Shown piece after piece: positions 46,401-55,333 of a DNA stretch of 64,000 bases. The notes under the pieces are model-generated. The model was not told where the DNA came from and did not search any database. It saw only the letters and a list, made by a program, of their open reading frames with translations. The translations under genes and the position numbers were made by a program. Each line of letters opens with the position of its first letter. Position 1 is the first letter of the stretch. The stretch lies in the NCBI RefSeq assembly GCF_000416985.1, contig NZ_ATDL01000015.1, forward strand, positions 558,001-622,000, in the 5' to 3' direction. The stretch is from Sphingobacterium paucimobilis HER1398 (GTDB lineage: Bacteria > Bacteroidota > Bacteroidia > Sphingobacteriales > Sphingobacteriaceae).

Positions 46401-46930
46401 TATACCAGAAGCGAAATGGAGACATCACCAAGGAATGGGCTCCTTATGAACAGGTCGTCATTGGAAATACCGAACCCACAGCACAAGGCGCCTTTGGTAT
46501 TAATGTACGGTTCAAACAATTTTCACTTTACACCAGCTTTCTTTATGCATTTGGCGGAGAGTCTTACAATGAATCCATCATCAAAAACATCGAAAACGTC
46601 AACCTATTCTTCTACAATGCCGATGTACGAGCACTGACAGACCGTTGGCAGAAACCGGGTGATATCACTTCATTGAAGTCTATCCAGGACCGACTTTTCG
46701 TCACGCGTCCAACTTCCCGATTCGTCCAGACCAATAACTATCTGGCACTAAACTCTGCATCATTGATGTACGACCTTGCTCCTTCGGTAATCGCCCGGTT
46801 AAAATTACAGAGCCTGAGATTGGGAATCAATATGAATGATATTGCCAGATTCTCTACGATACGTGAAGAAAGAGGATTAAATTATCCCTTTGCCCGTACC
46901 TTCTCTTTCACCTTAAGTACCACATTATAA
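43481..46930 (+). CDS. SusC/RagA TonB-dependent transporter with STN domain (locus 2)
   Basis: A 1149-residue outer-membrane transporter: a long signal region (hydrophobic core about 23-38), STN domain (SISIKNASLRQVIREIERQT, about 47-115), carboxypeptidase-regulatory-like domain (about 130-205), plug (VVVTGYNTINKQSFTGTAIQ, HITILKDAAATAMYGSRASN) and barrel ending FSFTLSTTL. The plug contains an insertion around FYIRGQSGFPGVMELDMAEG that is longer than usual. It is followed by susD after 13 bp. Signalling through FecR is expected. Confidence 0.95.
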   Translation: MKKKPKWHMLYGVCFEKSFLTMKISFLLCFAVSAQIYAGTANSQQVSISIKNASLRQVIREIERQTNIPFLYSDYQVANIKRMDVDLKDVHYSTLLNLMLDNSGLNFKKIEDSIVISPAPQAKENNKQQTYKVAGQVLDISGTPIAGGSVTVKNTKLKTVTDDKGQFTLDIQNKEEVLVISSLGKMAKEITVTAGQPLVKITLHDAVANVEDVVVTGYNTINKQSFTGTAIQITKEQLLQISSSNLMSALQVFDPSLRMMDNKDIGSNPNALPEFYIRGQSGFPGVMELDMAEGGAVSQFALKNNPNLPVFILDGFEATLERIYDLSLQRINHITILKDAAATAMYGSRASNGVIVIETITPKPGQFRINYTANLDITAPDLSSYNLMNARQKLDAETAAGLFEHHPDAPRDKYYDAGLMNLQWLRTQKQNMISKGIDTYWLSQPLSTMFNNRHNVYVEGGSEALRMGVDLRYDNQNGVMKESKRNRIGTGISLEYRHKGLQVRNQSLVDIVKSDDSPYGTFETYTRLQPYYAIHQENGDLVQTQPPYGRSENVLNPIYEATLGSFSNNKYKEFSNNLSANWYIDNYWTVRGQFAINYKQVQQNRFIDPASPRYSDYRIPTEDMGELKVQNEDQFGWNTNLFATYNRNYGVHSFNLAVGMNAKAASYDYSTAEYSGFPNGDLNSPSNANKIKQKPLFSDNKTRLLGGFANVNYTINNIYLFDGSVRMDGSSEFGTDRRWAPFWSLGTGMNIHNYLKIPEFNIVRVKANIGQTGKSNFAPYMARNTYNLMNDQWYTTGIGAELIYMGNKNLTWEKQLSSNIGIDVTYKNRYTLELNYYNKETYDLISDVSLPSSSGFSTYRDNVGKVLNRGVEAIGNFKVYSQKNWDVIVFANIAHNKNKIVEIAENLKQYNDRVDAHYEKYKNREAGAYQWLEDRADENSAFIKPIRKFEEGSSLTAIYGMKSLGINPADGQEIYQKRNGDITKEWAPYEQVVIGNTEPTAQGAFGINVRFKQFSLYTSFLYAFGGESYNESIIKNIENVNLFFYNADVRALTDRWQKPGDITSLKSIQDRLFVTRPTSRFVQTNNYLALNSASLMYDLAPSVIARLKLQSLRLGINMNDIARFSTIREERGLNYPFARTFSFTLSTTL

Positions 46931-46943
46931 CCTTGAATATATA

Positions 46944-48425
46944 ATGAAAAAGGAATTATTAAAATTAGTGGGTCTCTTTATCATAGTGATAAATACATCC
47001 TGCGAAAAATTCTTAGAAGTCTCTTCACAACAAGAGGTACTGGAAGAAACCATCTTTAAAGATGGAGCAAATATGCGTATCGCTGTAAATGGCGTATATC
47101 GGGGAATTTCGGAGCCTAGCTTATACGGCAAAAATCTCACTTGGGGAATGCTGAGTGCCATGGGGTACAATTATGAAATCAACAGTGACCTAGGGACTGC
47201 GGAACGTCAAGTAGCAGATTTCAATTGGGAGAATATCTCTGCACAGGAACTAACCGAACAAGTATGGAAAAAAACCTATAATGTTATTGCAAACTGTAAC
47301 AATATAATACAACAAGCCGAATCAAAGGATTCCACTTTCTTTGAGCACGGGGAGATGGAAAAACGTCTTATTATCGGCGAGATGACCGGATTACGGGGCA
47401 TGTTACATTTTGAAATGTTGAGACTATTCGCTCCATCTTTTAAGGCAAACCACAATGGTAGCGCCTTACCCTACGTAACAGCTTACCCTACCAAACAACC
47501 CGAGCATATTGGTATGGAGCTCTTCTTCAAAAAAATCACGACCGATATGGAGAAGGCTAGAGAGTTATTAGCTTCTATCGATACCATCAAGTATGACTAC
47601 TCCTTATGGCGTCTTTTACAGGGCAGGATAAAGCAAATTAATAATACCAAGGTGCCTGAGGGTTTGTTTTTTACCATGCGCGCACAACGGATGAATTATC
47701 ACGCGGCTACTGTGCTACTGGCGCGTATGCATCTTTACAAAGGTGATCACAAAGAAGCTCTTCGATATGCTGACACTTTTTACCAATTCAATAAAAAAAA
47801 GAATCGTATCTCATGGACTCCCGCTATTTACCAAGGATCGATCAACCTTGTTGATTTAGTCCACATCAAAAAAATTGATGAACTGATATTAGCTGGACAT
47901 AATGTCAGAAATTTCGACAATTGGGAAGCGGTTACGATACCTCCCTCCGCCTATCAAATGAAAAACATGGATATTCTATTCCAGAACGACCGGGATGATT
48001 ACCGCTATGTAGGCTATTATAACCGGTATAGCGACAAGAGATACCTAACATGGGCTAGGCCCAGAAGTAATGATGCAACAACTGTTATTGCACAGGGACC
48101 CATTATCCCCATGATCCGACTTTCAGAAGCTTTCCATATCATGATCGAATGTCTTCTCGAAGAAGGTAAAAAAGCCGAGGCTTTTGCACTCTTCAAAACA
48201 ATACGGACTAATCGTGGTGCCAAACGTATACTGAATGAGAATATGACTGTAGAAGAGATGAAAGAAGAACTCTATCAAGATATTATCAAGGAAACACTGA
48301 CGGAGGGCCATACTTTCTATCTGTTCAAAAGGTTACAGCGCGATATTTATAACGGGTTGTCCAATCGTATCATGAAACCAGAGGAATGGACTATCCCAAT
48401 TCCGTATAGCGAATCCAGTTATTAA
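46944..48425 (+). CDS. RagB/SusD family lipoprotein (locus 2)
   Basis: A 493-residue lipoprotein with lipobox INTSC (Cys about 20), EKFLEVSSQQEVL, TPR-like helices (MTGLRGMLHFEMLRLFAPSF, ATVLLARMHLYKGDHKEALR) and a C-terminal half typical of the family, ending ...MKPEEWTIPIPYSE. It should cap the partner SusC at the surface and bind the substrate. It begins 13 bp after susC; DUF4843 follows at once. Confidence 0.93.
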   Translation: MKKELLKLVGLFIIVINTSCEKFLEVSSQQEVLEETIFKDGANMRIAVNGVYRGISEPSLYGKNLTWGMLSAMGYNYEINSDLGTAERQVADFNWENISAQELTEQVWKKTYNVIANCNNIIQQAESKDSTFFEHGEMEKRLIIGEMTGLRGMLHFEMLRLFAPSFKANHNGSALPYVTAYPTKQPEHIGMELFFKKITTDMEKARELLASIDTIKYDYSLWRLLQGRIKQINNTKVPEGLFFTMRAQRMNYHAATVLLARMHLYKGDHKEALRYADTFYQFNKKKNRISWTPAIYQGSINLVDLVHIKKIDELILAGHNVRNFDNWEAVTIPPSAYQMKNMDILFQNDRDDYRYVGYYNRYSDKRYLTWARPRSNDATTVIAQGPIIPMIRLSEAFHIMIECLLEEGKKAEAFALFKTIRTNRGAKRILNENMTVEEMKEELYQDIIKETLTEGHTFYLFKRLQRDIYNGLSNRIMKPEEWTIPIPYSESSY

Positions 48426-48455
48426 CTATTTATGAATTCTAAAATCTTTTTAAAG

Positions 48456-49160
48456 ATGAAAAGAAAACTCTATATCTATATAGCTATAGTAGCAGTGCAT
48501 AACCTATTCGAAGGCTGTAAAGAGGACACTCTTCCCCTATTCGAGGGCGACAATTATGTTCAATTTAGCCGTCCATTGAATGACTCTTTGACCTGTACTT
48601 TTTTAGATGTTCCTGATACATCTCACCGTATGTTTCCTATTAGTGTCGACCTGATAGGTATTCCATCTACACAAGATAGAAATTTAGAAATACAAGTTAT
48701 ACCAGAAGTCACCACTGCTCAAGCTAAGCATTATGAAGTACCAAAGCAATTGATACTGGGTGCCAATAAAGTGCGTGACACCATCTGGATTAAAGTCAAT
48801 AACACACCGGACCTCAAGGATAGTCCCGTAAAAATCGTGTATCAAATAAAAGAAACAGACGCATTCAAAGTTGGTGAACGGAATTATTCAATGGGTGTCT
48901 TATATTTCACCAATAAGATCAGTCAACCGATTTGGTGGCGAGGTACAGTACAATCAAGCTTTTTGGGAACCTATTCGGACAAGAAGTATGCCCTATTTAT
49001 TAAGTTGACAAACAGAGTCGACATAGACCCTAACAATCTAACTGAACTGACAGAACTGACGCTGATTCTCAAAAATCATTTGAGAGAAATGAAAAATGAA
49101 GGAAATACAGTTTACGAAAACGACGGCACAGAAATGACAGTAAACCTTATTGGTGGTTAA
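48456..49160 (+). CDS. DUF4843 lipoprotein
   Basis: A 234-residue surface lipoprotein. I prefer the ATG at 48456 (MKRKLYIYIAIVAVHNL, lipobox FEGC) over the one eight codons upstream at 48432, because it gives a proper signal peptide. FVGDNYVQF-like (EGDNYVQFSRP), FPISVDLIG and WWRGTVQSSFLGTYSDKKYA fit DUF4843, a family that follows susD in peptide- or protein-related SusCD loci. Function unknown. It is followed by the PKD-like lipoprotein. Confidence 0.8.
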   Translation: MKRKLYIYIAIVAVHNLFEGCKEDTLPLFEGDNYVQFSRPLNDSLTCTFLDVPDTSHRMFPISVDLIGIPSTQDRNLEIQVIPEVTTAQAKHYEVPKQLILGANKVRDTIWIKVNNTPDLKDSPVKIVYQIKETDAFKVGERNYSMGVLYFTNKISQPIWWRGTVQSSFLGTYSDKKYALFIKLTNRVDIDPNNLTELTELTLILKNHLREMKNEGNTVYENDGTEMTVNLIGG

Positions 49161-49178
49161 GACTAACATCATAAAACA

Positions 49179-50723
49179 ATGAGAACATATCATATCTTAT
49201 ATATACAACTGCTGCTCATATGCAGCTTGTTGACAGCCTGCTTCAAGGACAAAGGCAGCTATGAGTACATCGACTACAATGAAGTCACCATCTCCAGCAT
49301 AACTGGAAAGACCACCATTAGCTTGGGTGAAGCTTTGGATCTAAAACCACAATTGAAATGGAAATCGCCGAGCAAGGACACCTTAAACTTCAACTTTGAG
49401 TGGGTATTTGAGAATAAAGTTGTATCGAACAAACGTAATATAGACTATACACCTACCCAAGTGGGCGGACACTGGTATTATCTATTTGTGAAAGATAATA
49501 ACGACAACATTGTTTACAGAAAAGAGATATATCTAACCATAAACTCGGCTTACAATGCTGGCTGGGTCATTCTTTCCGAAAAAAACAATAATTCTTCCCT
49601 CAGCTACATCAGAAGAGAAAAATACAAAGATGAAGACAAGAAAGATAAACTCCGCTGGGTCCCTTTTGTAGATATTTACCAACAGCTACATCCAGATGCT
49701 CCTCTCGGTAATACCCCATCTAAGATAGTAACCAAGATATTCCCCACGGATGAGGGCGATGAACTGCTAATTATACAAGGGAATAAACAGAGTGTATTTT
49801 TGAGTGGCAGTGATTTTTCAAAAATCAGCTATTTGGCCGATGAATTTAAAGGCGGACAGATCCCTGACAACCAAGACATAAAAGACTACCACTTTTATAA
49901 AACAACGGCCCATGTCGTGCTTTCCGATGGCAGTATTTATTGGAAAAGATACCAATCCAACTCGAATGCCATTCACACAGGGACATTCTTTTCTTCGCCG
50001 CTTCGAACTGACGACATCATCAAAACCCATCAATTTGTTGAAGCTAAATCCTACGAGACAAGAATGCTGCCTCTATTTGATTACAAACAGAATCGACTGG
50101 TACACATTAATATGTCCAATTCAGTCAACTTCGACAATGGACGCTTTATGACCAACGCTTATCGGACAACTCTTCCTTCCGATTTTATTAAACTGGATGA
50201 AATGGCTGAGGTAGAGTATCTATATGGTGCAGAGTACGCAAGAGGCGAGTCCTTTATGAACTTATTAAGACACAAGAGCAGCAATGAGTACATTATACAG
50301 GAATACAATATCTTTGGAGGGACTGGTTCCCTAAATATTAGTGAGATAAAACAGTACAAGCTTTCTAATCCGGGTATAATAACTGAAACTTCAATATACT
50401 ACCGTATGCGTAAAAGCTCGTATATGTTTATTTCCAACGGCTCAAAAGTATATTTCTATGACTTCAATACCACTACATTTAAATTATACTACGACTTTGG
50501 AAGCCCAATTGTTGATATAAAAAGTGGAGGTGACGAGAGCGAGTTTGCGGTAGCTTGTACCGATGGTACGTTCTATATCTGTTCTCCAAAAGACCCTATA
50601 CTGGCACTTCCAATACCTGGTAGCGAAGGAATAATGTCAAAAATAGAAAATTTAGGGAGGGTAGTTTCAATTGCATTTAAATACGGCAATGATACCGCTC
50701 ACTATGTAGACCAATACAATTAG
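49179..50723 (+). CDS. PKD-like family lipoprotein
   Basis: A 514-residue lipoprotein: lipobox LLTAC (Cys about 21), FKDKGSYEYIDYNEV, one PKD/Ig-like domain (about 40-125, FEWVFENKVVSN ... GGHWYYLFVKDNNDN), then a large domain with propeller-like strands (about 130-510). This is the PKD-like partner of DUF4843 in Bacteroidota SusCD loci. It is probably at the cell surface and binds substrate. It lies 18 bp after DUF4843; the ABC ATPase gene starts 11 bp later, so the operon continues. Confidence 0.82.
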   Translation: MRTYHILYIQLLLICSLLTACFKDKGSYEYIDYNEVTISSITGKTTISLGEALDLKPQLKWKSPSKDTLNFNFEWVFENKVVSNKRNIDYTPTQVGGHWYYLFVKDNNDNIVYRKEIYLTINSAYNAGWVILSEKNNNSSLSYIRREKYKDEDKKDKLRWVPFVDIYQQLHPDAPLGNTPSKIVTKIFPTDEGDELLIIQGNKQSVFLSGSDFSKISYLADEFKGGQIPDNQDIKDYHFYKTTAHVVLSDGSIYWKRYQSNSNAIHTGTFFSSPLRTDDIIKTHQFVEAKSYETRMLPLFDYKQNRLVHINMSNSVNFDNGRFMTNAYRTTLPSDFIKLDEMAEVEYLYGAEYARGESFMNLLRHKSSNEYIIQEYNIFGGTGSLNISEIKQYKLSNPGIITETSIYYRMRKSSYMFISNGSKVYFYDFNTTTFKLYYDFGSPIVDIKSGGDESEFAVACTDGTFYICSPKDPILALPIPGSEGIMSKIENLGRVVSIAFKYGNDTAHYVDQYN

Positions 50724-50734
50724 CAATAGATAAA

Positions 50735-51667
50735 ATGACAATCGAACACCCAATCCTCAGCGTAAACAATCTTTCCCATAAATATCAAATACAGTGGGCT
50801 GTTAAAGATATTGACTTTGAAATCACCCGTAAAGGCATCTACGGTCTATTGGGAGCCAATGGAGCTGGAAAATCCACTATTATGAATATCATGAGCGGTG
50901 TTTTGAACCAAAGCCATGGCGAGGTATTTATAAAAGGAATCAATATCAAAGAACAGCCTATAGAAGCCAAAAAGAAGATCGGCTTTTTACCACAGAAACC
51001 TCCTCTTCTCTTAGAAATGACCGTAGAGGAGTTTCTTATCCATGCAGCCCGACTACGCTTGATGGATCGTATAGCGATTCCTGAAGCAGTGGATATCGTT
51101 TTGGAAAAATGTGCTTTAACACATTTCAAAAGACGGGTATTGAGTAACCTATCCGGAGGATACCAACAGCGTGTTGGAATTGCTCAAGCCATTATTCACA
51201 ACCCAGAGATCGTGATATTCGACGAACCGACTAATGGACTTGATCCTAATCAAATACTTGAAGTAAGAAAATTGATTAAAAGTATAGCGGAAGAGAGAAC
51301 AGTCATCTTATCGACCCACATACTTCAAGAAGTGCAGGCTCTATGTGATCAGATATGGATGATCCACGAAGGAACTATGGTTTTTACAGGTTCGTTGCAC
51401 GATTTTGATACCCACCTCTCCCCTAGCGTACTCAAAGTAATCCTAAAAGGGCTCCCCAGTACGTCCGAGTTAGAAGATATCCCTGGAATACTCAGCGCAT
51501 GCCATATGGAAAAAGCAGAGTATCACCTAGAATATGACCTTAACGAAGAGACACTGGAACGTCTCGTCGAGAAAAGTATGGAGAAAGGCTGGAGATTAAT
51601 TGAAATCGTAAGAGAAAAAAAATCGCTTGAAAACGTATTTGCCACATTATCCCAACATAGAAAATAA
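50735..51667 (+). CDS. GldA-like ABC transporter ATP-binding protein
   Basis: A 310-residue ABC ATPase: Walker A LLGANGAGKSTIMNIMSG (about 34-51), Q-loop near FLPQKPPLL, signature LSGGYQQRVGIAQA (about 137-150), Walker B IVIFDEPTNGLD (about 158-169) and H-loop STHILQEVQ. It resembles GldA and ABC-2 type export ATPases. It pairs with the fused GldF/GldG-type protein 33 bp downstream. Its place behind SusCD lipoprotein genes suggests a dedicated inner-membrane partner of this uptake or surface system, not gliding. Confidence 0.9.
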   Translation: MTIEHPILSVNNLSHKYQIQWAVKDIDFEITRKGIYGLLGANGAGKSTIMNIMSGVLNQSHGEVFIKGINIKEQPIEAKKKIGFLPQKPPLLLEMTVEEFLIHAARLRLMDRIAIPEAVDIVLEKCALTHFKRRVLSNLSGGYQQRVGIAQAIIHNPEIVIFDEPTNGLDPNQILEVRKLIKSIAEERTVILSTHILQEVQALCDQIWMIHEGTMVFTGSLHDFDTHLSPSVLKVILKGLPSTSELEDIPGILSACHMEKAEYHLEYDLNEETLERLVEKSMEKGWRLIEIVREKKSLENVFATLSQHRK

Positions 51668-51700
51668 CCGTACTCCATAGATATAAACAAAGAAAATTAC

Positions 51701-53995
51701 ATGAAAAATGCGATTAATATAGTAAAAGCAGAGATAAAGCTTTTATTCTACTCTCCTGTTGCCTGGTTGATCCTCCTCATATTTAGTTTACAATGTACTT
51801 TAACTTTCACAGAGTCCTACAGTGACCATCTAAGAAACTTCTTTAACAATGGGAGTGTTTACAAAGCCACACACATTATTTTCACAACTAGAAGTGCACT
51901 TTTTTCTGTTATGCAACAGTATCTCTATTTATATATTCCATTATTAACCATGGGTATCTTCAGTAGAGAGATCAATAGTGGATCGATCAAACTTCTTTTT
52001 TCTTCACCGATCAAAACTATAGATATCATCCTAGGCAAGTATATGGCTCTACTCCTATTTTCCCTGGTGCTGTTGATAATACCGATCTTACTTGTCCTAT
52101 TTGGTGGAATTACCATTGACAACATGGATTGGGGATCTATTATCGCTGCGTTATTGGGTATTTTTCTATTGATGGCCACTTATTGTGCGATAGGTTTATT
52201 CATGTCTTCGCTAACATCCTACACCGTAGTCGCTGCGATAGGTACGATGGCCATATTTGCCTTTTTAAGCTATATCCAGGGCGTAGGGCAAGAATTGGAT
52301 TGGGTCAGAGATATCACGTATTGGCTGTCGATATCAGGCAGAGCCAGTACGTTTGTTTCAGGAATGATCACGACAGAAGATGTTCTTTATTTCTTGTTAC
52401 TTATCACCGCATTTTTATCCTTTTTGTACATCAGGATGAATGCACAACGAAAGCATGTTTCATTGGCAAAAAAAACAGGTCAATATGTACTGGTCGTAGC
52501 GTTTGTTTTAACTTTTGGTGTCTTATCTGCTCTCCCTTCTTTCAAAAAATATGCAGACCTGACTGCAACAAAATCCAACACGTTGCTAAAGGGGAGTCAA
52601 AAAGTTGTGAGTTCCTTACAAGAGAAAGTACAGATTACGACCTATGTAAATATGCTTAACGACGACTATGTCTGGTTCTTACCTAACCAGCAAAAGTACG
52701 ACATGGATAAGTTTGCTAGTTATGTCAGGTTCAAACCTGATATAAAAATGAAATATGTATACTATTTCGCGGAGCCGGAAAAATCAGAGCTATACGAGCG
52801 ATTCCAGCATTTAGGCCCTGAGAAGGCCAAAGACAGCATCGTAAAACTCAATGATTTCAAGTTTCCAATTCTCAGTGTAAATGATATTGCTAAGGATATT
52901 GATCTAAAAGGTGAGAAATACCGAACGGTCAGACTCTTAGAAACTGAAAGTGGCAAGAAAACATTTCTTCGATTTTTCGACGATATGCAACGGTTCCCTT
53001 CCGAAGCGGAGATATCTGCGGCATTGAAAAGACTATCTATAGAACAACTCCCCACTGTCGCATTTGTGAATGGCCATAACGAAAGAGATGTCTCTGCGAT
53101 CAACGACAGAGGTTACAACCGCTTTACAGAGGCCAAAACTTTTCGCTACTCGCTGATCAATCAAGGCTTTAATTTCAAGTCGATATCTTTAGACCAACCT
53201 ATATCAGAGGACGTAAAAATACTTATTATCGCAGAGCCAAGACAAGAATTATCTCCACAGCATTTATTGCACATCAATGATTATATCAACAAAGGAGGAA
53301 ATATGATTATTGCAACAGACCCAGGAGTGCAGCAATATACTAATCCTATCTTAGCTTCGCTGGGCTTAGAGATCCAAGAAGGTTTATTAGTTCAACCAGA
53401 CAGTCTTTTTTCTCCAGACTTATTACTCATGAAACTCTCCCCTGGAGCCGGAGACATAAACTACTATTTCTCAGCAATAGAAAAACGAGAATTACAACTG
53501 CCATTGTCGGGTGCCAGTCCTATAATTATGAAGTCCAAAACAGACTTTAATATTATCCCCCTATTTAAAACAGACTCACTGAATAGCTGGGTCGAGCTGC
53601 AGACTACTAATTTCATTGATGATTCAGTCACGTTCGATCCCCTATCCGAGTCCAAAGGAGCCTATGCCACCGCTTTAGCATTACGACGTAATATATCCGG
53701 AGACAAGGAGCAAAAGATACTGGTGACTTCTGATGCTGACTGGTTGAGCAATTTTGAACTTAATTCGAGCAGAGAGGGAATAAAATCAGCAAGTTTTAAT
53801 CTTTTAACGGGGGCTTTCCATTGGTTTACAGACAGCGAGCTACCTATAGACATGCGTTCCATCCCCTATAAAGACAAAACATTTTCCATAAGTAAGGAAG
53901 TCTGGCAAATAGCAAAGATTTTCCTCATCTGGGGAACAGCATTGCTTCTCTTGCTCAGCGGTTCTATTCTTTTATTAAGAAGGAGGGGTAGATAA
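51701..53995 (+). CDS. ABC-2 permease fused to GldG-like domain (GldF-GldG fusion)
   Basis: A 764-residue membrane protein. Residues 1-250 hold six hydrophobic helices like GldF/ABC-2 permeases (FFNNGSVYKATHIIFT, IIPILLVLFGG, MATYCAIGLFMSSLTSYTVV). From about 262 an additional helix leads into a large extracytoplasmic GldG-type domain (about 285-725; TYVNMLNDDYVWFLPNQQKY, FVNGHNERDVSAINDRGYNR, IATDPGVQQY). A final helix lies at about 735-757. In gliding bacteria GldF and GldG are separate. The first MutS-like gene starts 1 bp after its stop, so the ABC and MutS genes are tightly coupled. Confidence 0.87.
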   Translation: MKNAINIVKAEIKLLFYSPVAWLILLIFSLQCTLTFTESYSDHLRNFFNNGSVYKATHIIFTTRSALFSVMQQYLYLYIPLLTMGIFSREINSGSIKLLFSSPIKTIDIILGKYMALLLFSLVLLIIPILLVLFGGITIDNMDWGSIIAALLGIFLLMATYCAIGLFMSSLTSYTVVAAIGTMAIFAFLSYIQGVGQELDWVRDITYWLSISGRASTFVSGMITTEDVLYFLLLITAFLSFLYIRMNAQRKHVSLAKKTGQYVLVVAFVLTFGVLSALPSFKKYADLTATKSNTLLKGSQKVVSSLQEKVQITTYVNMLNDDYVWFLPNQQKYDMDKFASYVRFKPDIKMKYVYYFAEPEKSELYERFQHLGPEKAKDSIVKLNDFKFPILSVNDIAKDIDLKGEKYRTVRLLETESGKKTFLRFFDDMQRFPSEAEISAALKRLSIEQLPTVAFVNGHNERDVSAINDRGYNRFTEAKTFRYSLINQGFNFKSISLDQPISEDVKILIIAEPRQELSPQHLLHINDYINKGGNMIIATDPGVQQYTNPILASLGLEIQEGLLVQPDSLFSPDLLLMKLSPGAGDINYYFSAIEKRELQLPLSGASPIIMKSKTDFNIIPLFKTDSLNSWVELQTTNFIDDSVTFDPLSESKGAYATALALRRNISGDKEQKILVTSDADWLSNFELNSSREGIKSASFNLLTGAFHWFTDSELPIDMRSIPYKDKTFSISKEVWQIAKIFLIWGTALLLLLSGSILLLRRRGR

Positions 53996-53996
53996 G

Positions 53997-55322
53997 ATGG
54001 CACTATTTATCGATCAACAGACTCTAGACGATCTTATCATTTTTTCAAAAGGAAAAAATGCCTCAATATGTAGCTTTTTTAATCAAACAGTGACAAGAGG
54101 TGGAGAAGAGCAACTTATCACAATGCTTCAATATCCAATGAACCATAAAGAAGAGATACAGGGGCGTGTGGACATTTTACGCTTATTGATGAGCATACCG
54201 ACATTAGAATTTCCATTTACGTCTCTTGATTTCAGTGATATTGAACAATACTTGTCCGAAACGGACAGCCGAAGTCAGATTCAAAATTCGAAAAAAAGCT
54301 TAAAAGCAAAATTGCGCTATCTACTAAAAGTAGATGCGCAGATTTTACATACAAAAAATGGTATCGCCGCATTACAAAGAGTCATACAAGCATTCGTCAT
54401 ATTTGCAGCTAATATACCTGTAGCTAAGAAAACTGATTCATGGAGCAAATTTGAACAAAGCGCATTAAAAATAACAGAAACCACTCTTTGGAAAGATTTT
54501 TTAGATACAGAGAAAAGTGTTCAAATAACGGATAAGAATATTCATAAGGTAGATCAGCGCTGTCGTTTCGATGACAAGGAGGTCATTTTAGGATTTATGA
54601 AAGCAACGTACGAACTAGATGCTCTTATAGCCGTGGCACAGGTTGCTCTGAATAAAAATCTTACTCTGCCACTCATCTTAGACGACAGTGACGATACCGA
54701 ACTGGACATCGATGGGCTTTATCACCCATTGGTACCTAATGCTGTGCCAAACAAACTATCATTAGGTCATAAAGAACATATCTTATTCTTAACTGGAGCA
54801 AATATGGCCGGTAAATCAACTTTTATGAAAAGCTTAGGTATCAGTTTATATCTGGCGCATTTAGGTTTTCCAATACCAGCCAATCACATGAGATTTAAAG
54901 TCAAGGATGGATTGTTCACAACCATCAACCTTTCTGACAATATCAGCTCTGGGTATAGTCATTTTTATGCAGAAGTACTCCGTGTAAAAAGAGTAGCTGT
55001 AGAACTGGGCAACAAGAAGAAATTATATGTGTTTTTTGATGAATTGTTCAGAGGCACGAATGTTAAAGATGCCTATGACGGTACTTTAGAGCTATTAAAA
55101 TCATTTGCTCATAAAACTGATAGCTTTTTTCTTATATCGACACATATTACTGAAGTTGCTGAAGAACTTTCTCATCTAAACAATATCCATTTTGCCTACC
55201 TCCCCACGATATTGGAAAATGACAAACCCGTATATACTTATACCTTAGAAAAAGGAGTCAGCGAAGATAGGCATGGTATGGTCATCATAGAGAATGAAAA
55301 GATATTAGAAATATTAGCTTAG
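53997..55322 (+). CDS. MutS-family ATPase lacking mismatch-recognition domain (first of pair)
   Basis: A 441-residue protein with only the MutS core/lever region (about 25-240) and the ATPase domain. Walker A GANMAGKST lies at 267-275, followed by LSDNISSGYSHFYAEVLRVK (signature-like), Walker B YVFFDELFRGTN (about 345-356) and ISTHITEVAEEL. The N-terminal mismatch-binding (Phe-x-Glu) and connector domains of MutS1 are absent, and there is no Smr nuclease domain of MutS2, so classical repair is unlikely. It follows the GldF-GldG gene by 1 bp and is paralogous to the next gene; the two may form a heterodimer. Confidence 0.88.
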   Translation: MALFIDQQTLDDLIIFSKGKNASICSFFNQTVTRGGEEQLITMLQYPMNHKEEIQGRVDILRLLMSIPTLEFPFTSLDFSDIEQYLSETDSRSQIQNSKKSLKAKLRYLLKVDAQILHTKNGIAALQRVIQAFVIFAANIPVAKKTDSWSKFEQSALKITETTLWKDFLDTEKSVQITDKNIHKVDQRCRFDDKEVILGFMKATYELDALIAVAQVALNKNLTLPLILDDSDDTELDIDGLYHPLVPNAVPNKLSLGHKEHILFLTGANMAGKSTFMKSLGISLYLAHLGFPIPANHMRFKVKDGLFTTINLSDNISSGYSHFYAEVLRVKRVAVELGNKKKLYVFFDELFRGTNVKDAYDGTLELLKSFAHKTDSFFLISTHITEVAEELSHLNNIHFAYLPTILENDKPVYTYTLEKGVSEDRHGMVIIENEKILEILA

Positions 55323-55333
55323 ATAACATTTAA

